DNA of 64,000 nucleotides, taken from assembly GCA_963764235.1 (NCBI GenBank), contig CAVXRO010000009.1, positions 434,001 through 498,000 on the forward strand. The letters run 5' to 3'. The notes beneath the pieces are model-generated. The model was not told the DNA's origin and ran no database searches. It was given only the letters and a program-made list of their open reading frames with translations. The stretch is from DATFVA01 sp963764235. GTDB lineage: Bacteria; Bacteroidota; Ignavibacteria; Ignavibacteriales; Ignavibacteriaceae. The position numbers and the translations under genes were made by a program. Below, piece after piece: positions 35,157 through 43,760 of the stretch (its first letter is position 1; each line of letters starts with the position of its first letter).

Positions 35157-36299
35157 ATGAAAAAAATATTAATATTGGGATCTACCGGTTCAATAGGGAT
35201 AAATGCTCTGAATGTAATCAGAAATTTTCCTGATAAATTCCGGGTAACCGCACTCACTGTCAATACAAGGATTGATCTGCTAGAAAGACAAATAAAGGAA
35301 TTTAATCCTCCTTTTGTTGTGGTAAAAAACAAGGAACTTGCGGCGGAACTGGAGAAACGCATCGGCAGCGGGACGAAGGTGCTGGAGGATGAAGAGGGAC
35401 TAATATATGCAGCTTCTGAGCTTGATTATGATATACTTGTAGGCGCAATAGTAGGATTTGCCGGACTGATCCCCACTATCGAGGCAATAAAACGCGGTAA
35501 AAGGATAGCTCTTGCAAACAAGGAAACTCTTGTAGTTGCCGGTGAACTGGTTAAGGCTCTTTCAGAAAAATATAATGCTGAAATTATCCCTGTCGATTCG
35601 GAACACAGCGCAATATTCCAGTGTTTAACAGGTGAAAACCATGAAGAAGTTGAAAAACTGATATTAACTGCTTCAGGCGGACCCTTCAGGGAAATGGATA
35701 AAAAACAATTCGACGGTGTTACAGTTGAAGATGCCCTTAATCATCCGAACTGGAAAATGGGAAATAAGGTAACTATCGACTCGGCAACAATGATGAATAA
35801 AGGACTCGAAGTTATTGAAGCTCACTGGCTTTTCGATCTGCCAAAAGAAAAAATCGATGTAGTAATACATCCGCAGTCGATAGTTCATTCAATGGTACAG
35901 TTTATCGACGGATCAATAAAAGCACAGATGGGTCTCCCCGATATGAAGCTCCCCATACAGTATGCTTTAACTTATCCGGAAAGACTGAAAAATGATTTTG
36001 CAAGAACGAGTTTACCCGCTATTTCCCGTCTAACCTTTTCGGAACCGGACCGGAACCGGTTTGAATGTCTTGACCTTGCATACAAAACACTCGAATCCGG
36101 CGGAACTGCCCCATGTATCCTGAACGCCGCAAATGAGGTGGCTGTTGATAGATTCCTAAAAAAAGAGATAAAATTTTCCGATATTCCTGCGTTAATTTGT
36201 AACGCACTTGATCATTTTGATAATCATAAACACCCGGATCTTGAAACGATAATCGAACAGGACAGGCAGACGAGAGAATTTACAGCAGCCCTCATTTAA
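35157..36299 (+). CDS. dxr: 1-deoxy-D-xylulose 5-phosphate reductoisomerase
   Basis: Dxr converts DXP to methylerythritol phosphate, the committed step of the MEP pathway; ispG of the same pathway is at 11.2 kb. The 380-residue enzyme opens with the NADPH site ILGSTGSIGINALNVIR and has LANKETLVVAGELV near residue 118, the metal and substrate block PVDSEHSAIFQCL near 145 and TASGGPFRE near 177, then HPNWKMGNKVTIDSATMMNK (about 196-215). The length is normal. rseP lies 74 bp downstream, the common dxr-rseP pairing. Confidence 0.96.
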   Translation: MKKILILGSTGSIGINALNVIRNFPDKFRVTALTVNTRIDLLERQIKEFNPPFVVVKNKELAAELEKRIGSGTKVLEDEEGLIYAASELDYDILVGAIVGFAGLIPTIEAIKRGKRIALANKETLVVAGELVKALSEKYNAEIIPVDSEHSAIFQCLTGENHEEVEKLILTASGGPFREMDKKQFDGVTVEDALNHPNWKMGNKVTIDSATMMNKGLEVIEAHWLFDLPKEKIDVVIHPQSIVHSMVQFIDGSIKAQMGLPDMKLPIQYALTYPERLKNDFARTSLPAISRLTFSEPDRNRFECLDLAYKTLESGGTAPCILNAANEVAVDRFLKKEIKFSDIPALICNALDHFDNHKHPDLETIIEQDRQTREFTAALI

Positions 36300-36373
36300 T
36301 ATTATGAGGAACAATTTTTGCTTATGTGCATCTGATTTATAATGGTTTTTGAAAAATAGGAGAACCTCGCTTA

Positions 36374-37729
36374 ATGGAGTATATTATTTATTTTGCGATA
36401 ACGATCGGAATTCTCGTGTTTGTGCACGAATTCGGTCATTTCGCCGCGGCAAAACTGACCGGTATGCGTGCCGATGTTTTTGCTATCGGATTTGGAAAAA
36501 GGCTGTTCGGATGGAACCGGATTTCCGGCTTCACTTTCGGCGAACTGCCGAAGGATTTTGACGGTCAGGGAAATACCGATTACCGTCTTTGCCTGCTTCC
36601 CCTTGGCGGATACGTTAAGATAGCCGGAATGGTTGATGAAAGTTTCGATACCGAGTTTGCCGATAAAGAACCCCAGCCTTATGAATTCCGTGCTAAACCG
36701 ACATGGAAGAAAATAATAGTTATTACCGCCGGGGTAATAATGAACCTGCTGCTGGCCCTTATCATTTTCTGGGGTGTTAATTTCTTCCAGGGAAAACAAA
36801 TTATAACGACCACTAAAATTGGATATGTCGAACCGGGGAGCGCTGTTGATTCGCTTGGATTTATGCCAAATGATAAAATTCTCGCCATTAACGGTAAACC
36901 GGTTGAGAACTGGGACGATGTAAGACAGGATATTTTTGTAAATACCATAGGTCAGGACGTTAATGTTAAGCTGCAGAGAGATCATAAGACAGAGACCATA
37001 ACTATCCCAAGGAAGGTTATTCCTGAAAATGAAACCGAAGCACATTTCCTGATACCTGAAGGATTTCAGCCCGCAATCGGTGAGGTAACAAAGGATTCTC
37101 CTGCCGAGAAAGCGGGCATAAAAGAAGGTGATATTTTCCTTAGGTTAAACGGTCAGAAAATCTACAGCGTGCAGCAGACGATTGAAATTATCTCCGGAAA
37201 TAAAAATACCACAATGCCCCTTGTTGTTGAAAGAGGACAGGATACCGTGCAGTTGTCGGTTACTCCTGATGAAAAAGGCTTGATAGGAGTTGGACTCGTT
37301 ACCAATCCTGACGCACCAGTTGAATTCCAGACTTATGGATTCTTTGATTCTTTCTACTACGGCTGGATGGATATTGTACGTATGACCGACCTAACCTTCA
37401 GTATGGTAGGAAAGGTTATAGGAGGACAGGTAGCATTCGGAAAGGCATTCGGCGGTCCTGTTAAGATCGCCCAGCTTGCAGCAAAGTCGGCCGATACAGG
37501 ATTTCTTAATTTCCTTTTCTTCCTTGCACTGCTGAGCCTCAGTCTTGCAATTATTAATATTATGCCCTTTCCGGTACTGGACGGCGGACATCTGATAATA
37601 ATTCTGATTGAAGGAATCACTAAACGCGAGATCCCGATCAAGGTGAAGGTTGCAATCCAGAACACCGGATTCGTAATCCTGTTATTGCTGATGGCGTTCA
37701 TCATCTACAACGACATTGTAAACCTCTAA
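36374..37729 (+). CDS. rseP: RIP metalloprotease RseP (site-2 protease family)
   Basis: RseP cleaves transmembrane segments, for example of anti-sigma factors or signal-peptide remnants. The 451-residue protein has the zinc motif HEFGH at residues 18-22 in the first membrane segment and the third ligand in PVLDGGHLI near 398. Two PDZ domains lie between them (about 130-215 and 225-300; KAGIKEGDIFLRLNGQKI marks the second). The C-terminal membrane segments end in LLLMAFIIYNDIV. Everything is typical of the long form. It follows dxr on the same strand and is closed by an intrinsic terminator at 37749-37778. Confidence 0.95.
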   Translation: MEYIIYFAITIGILVFVHEFGHFAAAKLTGMRADVFAIGFGKRLFGWNRISGFTFGELPKDFDGQGNTDYRLCLLPLGGYVKIAGMVDESFDTEFADKEPQPYEFRAKPTWKKIIVITAGVIMNLLLALIIFWGVNFFQGKQIITTTKIGYVEPGSAVDSLGFMPNDKILAINGKPVENWDDVRQDIFVNTIGQDVNVKLQRDHKTETITIPRKVIPENETEAHFLIPEGFQPAIGEVTKDSPAEKAGIKEGDIFLRLNGQKIYSVQQTIEIISGNKNTTMPLVVERGQDTVQLSVTPDEKGLIGVGLVTNPDAPVEFQTYGFFDSFYYGWMDIVRMTDLTFSMVGKVIGGQVAFGKAFGGPVKIAQLAAKSADTGFLNFLFFLALLSLSLAIINIMPFPVLDGGHLIIILIEGITKREIPIKVKVAIQNTGFVILLLLMAFIIYNDIVNL

Positions 37730-37748
37730 AACATTTCTTATAAACAGC

Positions 37749-37778
37749 AAAAGCCCGGCTAATTCGCCGGGCTTTTTT
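37749..37778. terminator. Bidirectional terminator between rseP and the rubrerythrin gene
   Basis: AAAAGCCCGGC and GCCGGGCTTTTTT pair over 11 bp with a 6-base loop. The T-tract is strongest on the plus strand (rseP), but the minus strand also has TTTT, so it can serve the convergent rubrerythrin gene too. Confidence 0.85.
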
Positions 37779-37837
37779 GTAAGATAGTATCCTGCTTTTT
37801 TGTGGGAGCTAACAGCAAAGATACTGTATCAGAATTT

Positions 37838-38461
37838 CTAGTTGATCTTATAAAATCTCTCGCTGGGAGTCATAGATATTCCGCATCTCTGAGGAGCAGT
37901 ATCCGCATAAGTATTTCCACAGGTTGAACAAACATAGTATACAGAGGCAAGAGTATTTTCCTGTTTGTTATTAAGCTTATCCAGAGCCTCTTTGTAGAAG
38001 TCCTTGTGTTTCTTCTCTGTCTGGTATGCATAATTAAATGATATCAGGGCTATGTTCACTTTACCATCATTTGCTGTCTTGATAAATTCAGGATACATTG
38101 TTGCAACTTCATATGATTCGCCGTTTATTGCATCCTGTAAGTTTTCCTTTGTGGACTTTACTGTGAATTCCGGTTTAACTTCACCCATTGTTTCACCCAG
38201 TTGTGAAAGAGCAGCTCTGTGATTCCCTGCATGTATGCTCTCGGATTTTGAGGCAGCTTCAAATAATAAAGCTATGTTTTTATAGCCCTCCTCTTTAGCC
38301 TTCTCAGCGTAAGCTGCATACTTAGCACTCGCAGTTGTTTCTCCGGTAATCGCCGCTTTAAGGTTATCGATGGTCTTCATTGAATCCCTTTTGTCCAGGG
38401 TAAAGTTCAGACTAAAAGCTGCTATAACCAATACCAAGACTGTGAATAATACGTTTTTCAT
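37838..38461 (-). CDS. Exported rubrerythrin with an altered rubredoxin centre
   Basis: The 207-residue protein has an N-terminal hydrophobic export signal (KNVLFTVLVLVIAAFSLNF), unlike ordinary cytoplasmic rubrerythrins. The ferritin-like diiron domain carries the expected ligands (ITGET near 39-42, Glu68, ESIH 74-77, NGESYE near 114, and EKKH 149-152). The C-terminal rubredoxin-like knuckle has Cys178, Cys181 and Cys193, but Ser196 occupies the fourth ligand position (CGIS rather than CPxC). Rubrerythrins reduce peroxides; an exported form would act in the periplasm. The ATG at 38461 follows AAGGAG. It is transcribed away from a two-component system, and a TTAAG-repeat operator lies 63-93 bp upstream of its start. 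Confidence 0.85.
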   Translation of the reverse strand: MKNVLFTVLVLVIAAFSLNFTLDKRDSMKTIDNLKAAITGETTASAKYAAYAEKAKEEGYKNIALLFEAASKSESIHAGNHRAALSQLGETMGEVKPEFTVKSTKENLQDAINGESYEVATMYPEFIKTANDGKVNIALISFNYAYQTEKKHKDFYKEALDKLNNKQENTLASVYYVCSTCGNTYADTAPQRCGISMTPSERFYKIN

Positions 38462-38523
38462 TTTTTTCTCCTTTTTTTTATAAATAATTTCCTGTTCAAA
38501 CATAACAGGGCCTTCTAAAACAA

Positions 38524-38554
38524 GTCTTAATGAATTCTTAAAAAATGCTTAAAA
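38524..38554 (-). promoter_or_regulatory. OmpR-type direct-repeat operator, copy 1
   Basis: Read on the minus strand, TTTTAAGCATT, TTTTAAGAATT and CATTAAGAC are in register with an 11-bp period, and a weaker fourth unit, TTTAG, follows in phase. The element lies 63-93 bp upstream of the exported rubrerythrin start. A 25/31-identical copy lies at 41185-41215. Direct repeats with 11-bp spacing are the binding pattern of OmpR/PhoB-family regulators, and one is encoded between the two copies. Confidence 0.6.
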
Positions 38555-38575
38555 GCGAGGGTGGTTTGTTGTAAA

Positions 38576-39959
38576 TCAGGCTGGTAGATGAAGGATAAAA
38601 TTGGTTCCTTTTCCGGGTGCACTCTCTACATTTATTTTAATATCCTGAATATCGCAGAGTTTTTTACTTATAGCAAGTCCCAGACCAAATCCTCCTGCTT
38701 CCGAACTTCTTGACTCATCTGCTCTATAGAATCTGTCAAATATGTTTTTTATCTGCATTTCGGTCATCCCAATACCATAGTCCTTAACCGAAAACAGGAT
38801 GCTGTTTCCATTTCTGGCTGCCATAAGATCAATAGAGTTATTATTTCGGGAATATTTTATTGCGTTCGTCAGTATATTTTCAAGAATGATCTCGGTCATT
38901 CCGGGGTCAGCATTCAATGTTAGCTTTTCATCAATATCTCTATTAACTGATATTCCTTTATCTTCAATTAGCGGATATAATCTTTGAAGCACTATATCTA
39001 TTTTTTCAGAAAACAGGAACTCGATTTTAACGGGTGTAATTTTATCGGTATCATACCGCGCCAGAAGCAAAAGCTGATCAATCAGTTTGGTCATTCTGTC
39101 CGTTTCCGATATGCAATAGCGTATTTTCTCTTCGTATTGACCAACTTCCCTGGGTTTTCTGATAAGTACTTCTAGCGTTCCTTTTATAACCGAAAGAGGT
39201 GTTCTTAGTTCGTGTGAGGCATCTGAAGTAAATTGTCGTTCTCTTAAGAGGGCATCTTCAAGTCTGTTCAATAGCCCGTTGATTGTAGAAGTTAATGCAT
39301 AAATCTCATCATTATGCGGTGGGGGTGAAATTCGTTCTGCAATATTTTCTTTGGATATCTTATTAGCCGTATTGATTACATTATGGACAGGCGCAATGCT
39401 TTTCCCTGCAATTAACCTTGTTACCAGGAAGAGTATAAGGAGAATAGCAGGGAATGAAATTAATAGAGCTTCCCGAAGATTACTTAATACGAGAGCCGAT
39501 TCCTCAAGGGGAACGGCGATAGACAAATAGGCCTGAAGATTGTTATCAGCATCATAATAAGGATATTGTACCTGCCTGATAGGCGAACCTGAAAGCTCAG
39601 AGTCGAAGTAAATTTTTTTACTTACAGCATTTCTGTATTCAAGTGAGTCACTTACAAGATTCCCCGTCTTTTTTATAATCCGTGCCATACTTATCGGAAA
39701 CCTGGACAAAAGTTGGGTTTACTTCGATCTGTCCATGTTCTCTCTCATTCCATTCGAAAGGATTTGCAAAAATTAGTTCTCCGCCGATACTTACAATGCT
39801 ATTTCTGACTTCCTTTAATTCAATGTCGAGATCGGAATCCAGGTGAGAGTATACTGTATTATTAACGATTATATATATAGCAGAAAAAAGACCTGCAATA
39901 AGAAGTGCTGTCGCAACAAGGTACCATGTGGCGATCCTGTTTCTGAAATTAAGTTTCAT
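38576..39959 (-). CDS. Two-component sensor histidine kinase (frame interrupted once)
   Basis: The N-terminal part (39648-39959) has a first membrane segment (TWYLVATALLIAGLFSAIYI) and the start of a periplasmic sensor region. The frame then breaks near 39680, where removing one base from the CC pair restores DKYGTIIKKTGNLVSDSLEY. The continuation has a second membrane segment (LLISFPAILLILFLVTRLIAG), HAMP, HisKA (DASHELRTPLSVIKG), an N box (NILTNAIKYSRN) and the G boxes DYGIGM and FGLGLAISKK. The gene start ATGA overlaps the regulator stop codon, so kinase and regulator are translationally coupled. It is a membrane kinase with an extracytoplasmic sensor; its signal may relate to redox or oxidative stress given the rubrerythrin. 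The frame break may be a sequencing error. Confidence 0.85.
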
Positions 39960-40627
39960 TTCGGTTCCCGGGCAATATAACCAACTCCTCTTACGGTCCG
40001 GATCAGGTCATTAGAACTTTCAATATTTAATTTTTTTCTCAGGAAGTTAATATATACATCTATAACTGACGTATCCGCCTCAAAATGTATATCCCAGACA
40101 TGTTCAATAATATTGGTGCGGGTACAAACTCTCCCTTTATTTCTTAAAAGAAATTCAAGCAGGGAAAATTCTTTTTGAGTCAGCAGGATTTCTTCTTCGT
40201 CTTTAAAAACCTGGTGTGTATCTGGATTGAGAATTATATCTGAAAGAGTCAGTAATCCGCTTTCGGAATTTTTGGGACGTAATTGAACCTTGATACGGGC
40301 AAGCAGTTCTTCAAATTGAAATGGTTTCCTTATATAGTCATTCGCGCCGGTCTCAAGTCCGAATACAGCATCCTGTACAGTATCTTTTGCCGTAAGAAAA
40401 ATAATCGGAAGGTCAGGTTTTTCTTTACGCACCTGCTTCACAATTTCAATCCCGCTGAGGACGGGCAACATCCAGTCGACGAGCAGAAGGTCATAGTCAT
40501 TTACAAGCGCCATCTGTAATCCCTCCCGACCCTCATTAGCCACGTCTACGGCATAATATTCTTCGACTAATCCGTCTCTGATAAAATTAGCTATCCCTTT
40601 TTCATCTTCAATAATAAGAATCCGCAT
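39956..40627 (-). CDS. OmpR/PhoB-family response regulator
   Basis: The 223-residue protein has a receiver domain with acidic residues Glu7 and Asp8, phospho-acceptor Asp51 (LLLVDWMLP) and the Lys switch in FLTAKD. It is followed by a winged-helix trans_reg_C domain from about residue 125, which ends in the typical SSNDLIRTVRGVGYIA. It is the cognate regulator of the overlapping kinase gene. It lies 11 bp downstream of the DUF2231-like gene, in the same transcript. An 11-bp-phased TTAAG operator lies upstream of that transcript and another upstream of the rubrerythrin gene, so this regulator probably controls both, including itself. That is an inference from site type and position. Confidence 0.93.
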   Translation of the reverse strand: MRILIIEDEKGIANFIRDGLVEEYYAVDVANEGREGLQMALVNDYDLLLVDWMLPVLSGIEIVKQVRKEKPDLPIIFLTAKDTVQDAVFGLETGANDYIRKPFQFEELLARIKVQLRPKNSESGLLTLSDIILNPDTHQVFKDEEEILLTQKEFSLLEFLLRNKGRVCTRTNIIEHVWDIHFEADTSVIDVYINFLRKKLNIESSNDLIRTVRGVGYIAREPK

Positions 40628-40638
40628 TTTAGCTGCTT

Positions 40639-41136
40639 TTAGTCTTTATCATCTGTATTAATATTAAAGTTTTGAGCGTCCGGGTTACCGAAGCCGAGGT
40701 TGAACTGAACTCCCGCTGCGTGTTTATACACCAACTCCCCGCCATAATAACCGGTACGTGCAATTGACAGAACGCCAATCAAAAATAAGGCAAAAGCGAT
40801 CCATTTTAAACTCCCGGAATATCTTTTAACAACCACAAAGCCAATTCTTACCAGGGCCGCAAATGACATAAGCCAGATTGACAGCTCTGCAGCTTCCTCA
40901 TGTGTTTCAAGAGCCTGTTTCAGAGAACCGGCTTCGGTCACTCCCTCGCCCGCAAGGTTGCCGGAAAAATAAGCGGCAATAACTCCGAGTGTTCCCAGGA
41001 TCAAAAGATAGAATCCGGCTTTAGAGAAAAATTCTTTTTTTGAAAATAATCCTATACTATCAGCCAGTAATCCCACAATCAACAATGCGATAGGGAAATG
41101 AACTATCATAGGATGAATATGCTGTGTGTCAATCAT
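40639..41136 (-). CDS. DUF2231-like four-helix membrane protein
   Basis: The 165-residue inner-membrane protein opens with MIDTQHIHPMIVHFPIALLI, the hallmark of the DUF2231 family, whose His residues suggest heme or metal binding. About four hydrophobic segments follow, including FYLLILGTLGVIAAYFSG and WIAFALFLIGVLSIA. The ATG at 41136 follows AAGGAG with a normal spacing; a longer upstream frame is discounted. It is the first gene of a transcript that continues into the OmpR-type regulator and its kinase, with a TTAAG-repeat operator 49-79 bp upstream of the start. It may form the membrane sensor or redox component of that system. The biochemical function is unknown. Confidence 0.75.
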   Translation of the reverse strand: MIDTQHIHPMIVHFPIALLIVGLLADSIGLFSKKEFFSKAGFYLLILGTLGVIAAYFSGNLAGEGVTEAGSLKQALETHEEAAELSIWLMSFAALVRIGFVVVKRYSGSLKWIAFALFLIGVLSIARTGYYGGELVYKHAAGVQFNLGFGNPDAQNFNINTDDKD

Positions 41137-41184
41137 TTCATTCTCCTTTTTTGATCTGAAACCTACACTGGGACACTTAAATAT

Positions 41185-41215
41185 GTCTAAGAGAATTCTT
41201 AAAATTAGCTTAAAA
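41185..41215 (-). promoter_or_regulatory. OmpR-type direct-repeat operator, copy 2
   Basis: Read on the minus strand, TTTTAAGCTAA, TTTTAAGAATT and CTCTTAGAC have the same 11-bp phase as copy 1, and ATTTAAG follows as a fourth in-phase unit at about 41178. The element lies 49-79 bp upstream of the DUF2231-like start. It matches copy 1 at 25 of 31 positions, and the central TTTTAAGAATTC is identical. Confidence 0.6.
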
Positions 41216-41334
41216 TTAACCTCACATTGTTGGAAGTCCTCGAAATGGACTACATCCTTCCGATACTTCGGATAGTTCGCCCACCCAAAAGCAGATTTAG
41301 CAACCATTTGGGTTTTTCCTTTTTCCCCTACCCA

Positions 41335-41382
41335 GCCATTTAACCATTTAACAATTTAACCATTCAGCAATTCAACCATTCT
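41335..41382. repeat. Imperfect 8-bp tandem repeat
   Basis: Six consecutive units are present: CCATTTAA, CCATTTAA, CAATTTAA, CCATTCAG, CAATTCAA and CCATTCTT. This is simple-sequence DNA of the same general kind as the repeat after ruvC. Confidence 0.8.
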
Positions 41383-41536
41383 TCACCCTCCTAACTTCTG
41401 CTCTCCTGTCTACTGTCTGCTCTCCTTCCTCCTTTTTCCTTGTCCTTTACCATTTATCCTTCCATAAAACCGGTGGTAATAAAGAAAACCTGCTTCAGGA
41501 ACAATAAGGCTAATTTTACAGTGCCTGACTGTAAAT

Positions 41537-41571
41537 TTTTACTGACAGGCTATAATTTCCTTTTACTGACA
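41537..41571 (+). promoter_or_regulatory. Direct repeat upstream of the LytS/LytTR pair
   Basis: TTTTACTGACA occurs at 41537-41547 and 41561-41571, 24 bp apart start to start, with a partly inverted copy (CTGACTGTAAA) just before at about 41525. It ends 14 bp before the kinase start. LytTR regulators bind pairs of direct repeats, so it is a candidate autoregulatory site. Confidence 0.4.
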
Positions 41572-41585
41572 TTACGACTATATTT

Positions 41586-42744
41586 ATGACTGATTTTACG
41601 CACGATATTAAACTTAAAACCGGGACTGTCCCATTAAATTTTACCAGGAAAAAACAGGGCGGTGAGAGTATTTCAAGAATAAGCAGAAATAGAGCCTACT
41701 GGATCTCACAGGCTTCGGGATGGACATTCTACGCTGCCGTGAACCTCATTGCTATGTTCTCTTTTGAATCTTTTACCTGGCAGAAAGGTCTGCTTTTTCT
41801 CTTTATCTGTATTTTGGGTCTTCTTTCCACCCACTTCCTTCGGATAACAATTAAGAAAAAAGGCTGGCTGGAGCTGCCTTTAAAGAAAATCGTTCCAAGG
41901 GTTCTTATATCAAGCCTTCTTATAGGGATTCTGCTTTCTATTGTATTCTTTTCGATAAACCTCACCGGCAGCTTTTACAATATGTCGGAATTTAAACCGG
42001 CTACTCCCCTGATATGGACATTCAACCTGAGCAGTGTAATACTCCTCTGGCAGCTGATCTATTTTTCTGTTCATTTCTTCCAGAATTACAAGAAGGTTGA
42101 GATCGAGGCTCTCATATGGGAGGCTGCCGTAAAAGATTTTGAACTGAAGACATTGAAGAGTCAGCTCAATCCCCACTTTATGTTTAACGCCCTGAACAGC
42201 ATAAGAGCTTTAATTGAAGAAGATCCGGCCTCGGCAAAAATTGCGGTTACAAAACTTTCGAATATTCTTCGTTACTCATTAAGAATTGAAAAAAGCGAAA
42301 CCGTTACACTTGAAGATGAGATGCAGACTGTTGTAGATTACCTCGACCTTGAAAAAATACGATTCGAGGAAAGATTAAGTTACAGCATTAATACTGATCC
42401 AAAAGCGGCAAAGACTGAGATACCGCCGATGATGGTGCAGACCCTTGTAGAGAACGGAATAAAGCATGGAATTTCAAAGAGAACAAATGGCGGAAAGATT
42501 TCGGTTGATTCTTTCATTGAAGATTCAAAACTGCATATCCTGATATCGAATACCGGACAGCTTGAGTGAAGAGGACTTGAAAAATGCTACCGGTTTCGGA
42601 ATACAGAATACAAGGCACAGGCTGAGTCTTCTTTATGGAGAATTCGGTTCATTCAATATTCAGAATACATCACAAACTGAAGTTCTTGCAGAAGTTATTA
42701 TCCCAACAGGAGGAAAAATAAATGAAAGCTTTAATAGTAGATGA
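41586..42744 (+). CDS. LytS/YehU-family sensor histidine kinase (frame interrupted once)
   Basis: The protein has four membrane segments (about residues 35-165, from WISQASGWTFYAAVNLIAMF onward) and a His_kinase domain with the family motif LKSQLNPHFMFNALNSIRAL near residue 195. The ATPase domain follows (MMVQTLVENGIKHG). The frame stops at 42569 after ISNTGQLE, and the ATPase end resumes in the next frame as SEEDLKNATGFGIQNTRHRL through to 42744. Removing one C at 42561 joins them as NTGQLSEEDL, the usual continuation. The end overlaps the response-regulator start by 23 bp. It pairs with the LytTR regulator as a classic LytS/LytR-type system; the signal is unknown. Confidence 0.87.
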
Positions 42745-43441
42745 TGAACGTCTCGCGCGTACCGAACTGCGCAGACTGTTAAATCCCTTTAAAGAGATCA
42801 CAGTAGTGGGCGAAGCTGTTAATGCGGAGGATGCCCTGAACAAAATAACTGAACTTAATCCCGAACTTATTTTCCTTGATATCCAGATGCCGGGCAAGAA
42901 CGGATTTGAGATGCTGGAAGAACTCGACAGCGTACCAACTGTAGTCTTTACCACAGCATATGATGAATACGCCCTTAAAGCTTTTGAATATAATGCGATG
43001 GATTACCTTCTTAAACCTATTGAACCGCAGCGGCTTGAAGATACTGTTAAACGACTGCTTGAAAAGAATAAGAAAGATAAAATTGAAGCTGATGACACAC
43101 CTGTTCTTACCGAAAACGACCAGGTATTTGTGAAGGACGGCGACCGGTGCTGGTTCGTAAAGCTTTCAACTGTACGTTTATTTGAATCAGAAGGGAATTA
43201 TGTTAGGCTCTACTTCGAAGATAACAAACCTTTAATCCTCAGAACCCTTAACTACCTCGACGAAAGACTTGACAATAAAGCCTTCTTCCGTGCAAACAGA
43301 AAACATATCGTTAACCTTAAATGGATCGACAGCATCGAACCCTGGCTTAACGGCGGCCTGCTTGTAAAATTAAAAGGCGGGAACAAAATCGAAGTCTCGA
43401 GACGCCAGGCAATAAAATTCAAGGATATGCTCAGCCTGTAA
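42722..43441 (+). CDS. LytTR-family response regulator
   Basis: The 239-residue regulator has a receiver domain with Asp7 and Asp8 and phospho-acceptor Asp53 (LIFLDIQMPGKNG), then a C-terminal LytTR DNA-binding domain from about residue 135 with VRLFESEGNYVRLYF and FFRANRKHIVNL. LytTR proteins bind direct repeats upstream of target genes; a TTTTACTGACA pair lies in front of the partner kinase gene. It overlaps the kinase gene by 23 bp, so the two are translationally coupled. An AGGAGG-like stretch precedes the ATG within the kinase coding sequence. Confidence 0.93.
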   Translation: MKALIVDDERLARTELRRLLNPFKEITVVGEAVNAEDALNKITELNPELIFLDIQMPGKNGFEMLEELDSVPTVVFTTAYDEYALKAFEYNAMDYLLKPIEPQRLEDTVKRLLEKNKKDKIEADDTPVLTENDQVFVKDGDRCWFVKLSTVRLFESEGNYVRLYFEDNKPLILRTLNYLDERLDNKAFFRANRKHIVNLKWIDSIEPWLNGGLLVKLKGGNKIEVSRRQAIKFKDMLSL

Positions 43442-43760
43442 ATTAACCAATGCAATAACAATAATTTGCACGATGAGAATTACTTCAATGCCCGACAATG
43501 ATACGTGCACGGGAAATGGTTCAATTTAGTCCATTAAAAGAGTCATCCATCCATTCCTTATAATTATTTATAGAGATGACTCTGAATGATGACTCAGGAT
43601 ATGCTTTCCCCCAGGCGGCAGGTACGATTCACTCCCGGGAATAATCTGATGATTACTCTCCATTAACATGGCAGATAACTCAGCACACCAAAATTTCCCT
43701 GTTATATTGTTATTTTTGACATACAAAATTTTAATCCAGGAATAAAAAGAAGGAAAGTAA
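43442..43760. other. Intergenic region with repeated GATGACTC motif
   Basis: AGAGTCATC (43539-43547) and GATGACTCT (43575-43583) form a perfect 9-bp inverted repeat, and GATGACTCA recurs at 43588-43596, 13 bp after the second arm. No gene is seen in the 319 bp. The motif array may be an operator or attenuator for the S9 peptidase gene. Confidence 0.4.

Larger units (their letters stand above)
41137..41585. other. Non-coding region with operator and simple repeats
   Basis: This 449-bp divergent region lies between the DUF2231-like gene and the LytS-type kinase. It holds the TTAAG operator (41185-41215), an 8-bp imperfect tandem repeat, a pyrimidine-rich tract (about 41390-41462) and direct repeats of TTTTACTGACA next to the kinase gene. 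I see no gene in it. Confidence 0.7.

Noticed and set aside
36371..37045. A long 224-residue frame on the minus strand
   Set aside because: It is antisense to rseP, whose HEFGH, PDZ and LDGGH motifs show that the plus strand is coding.
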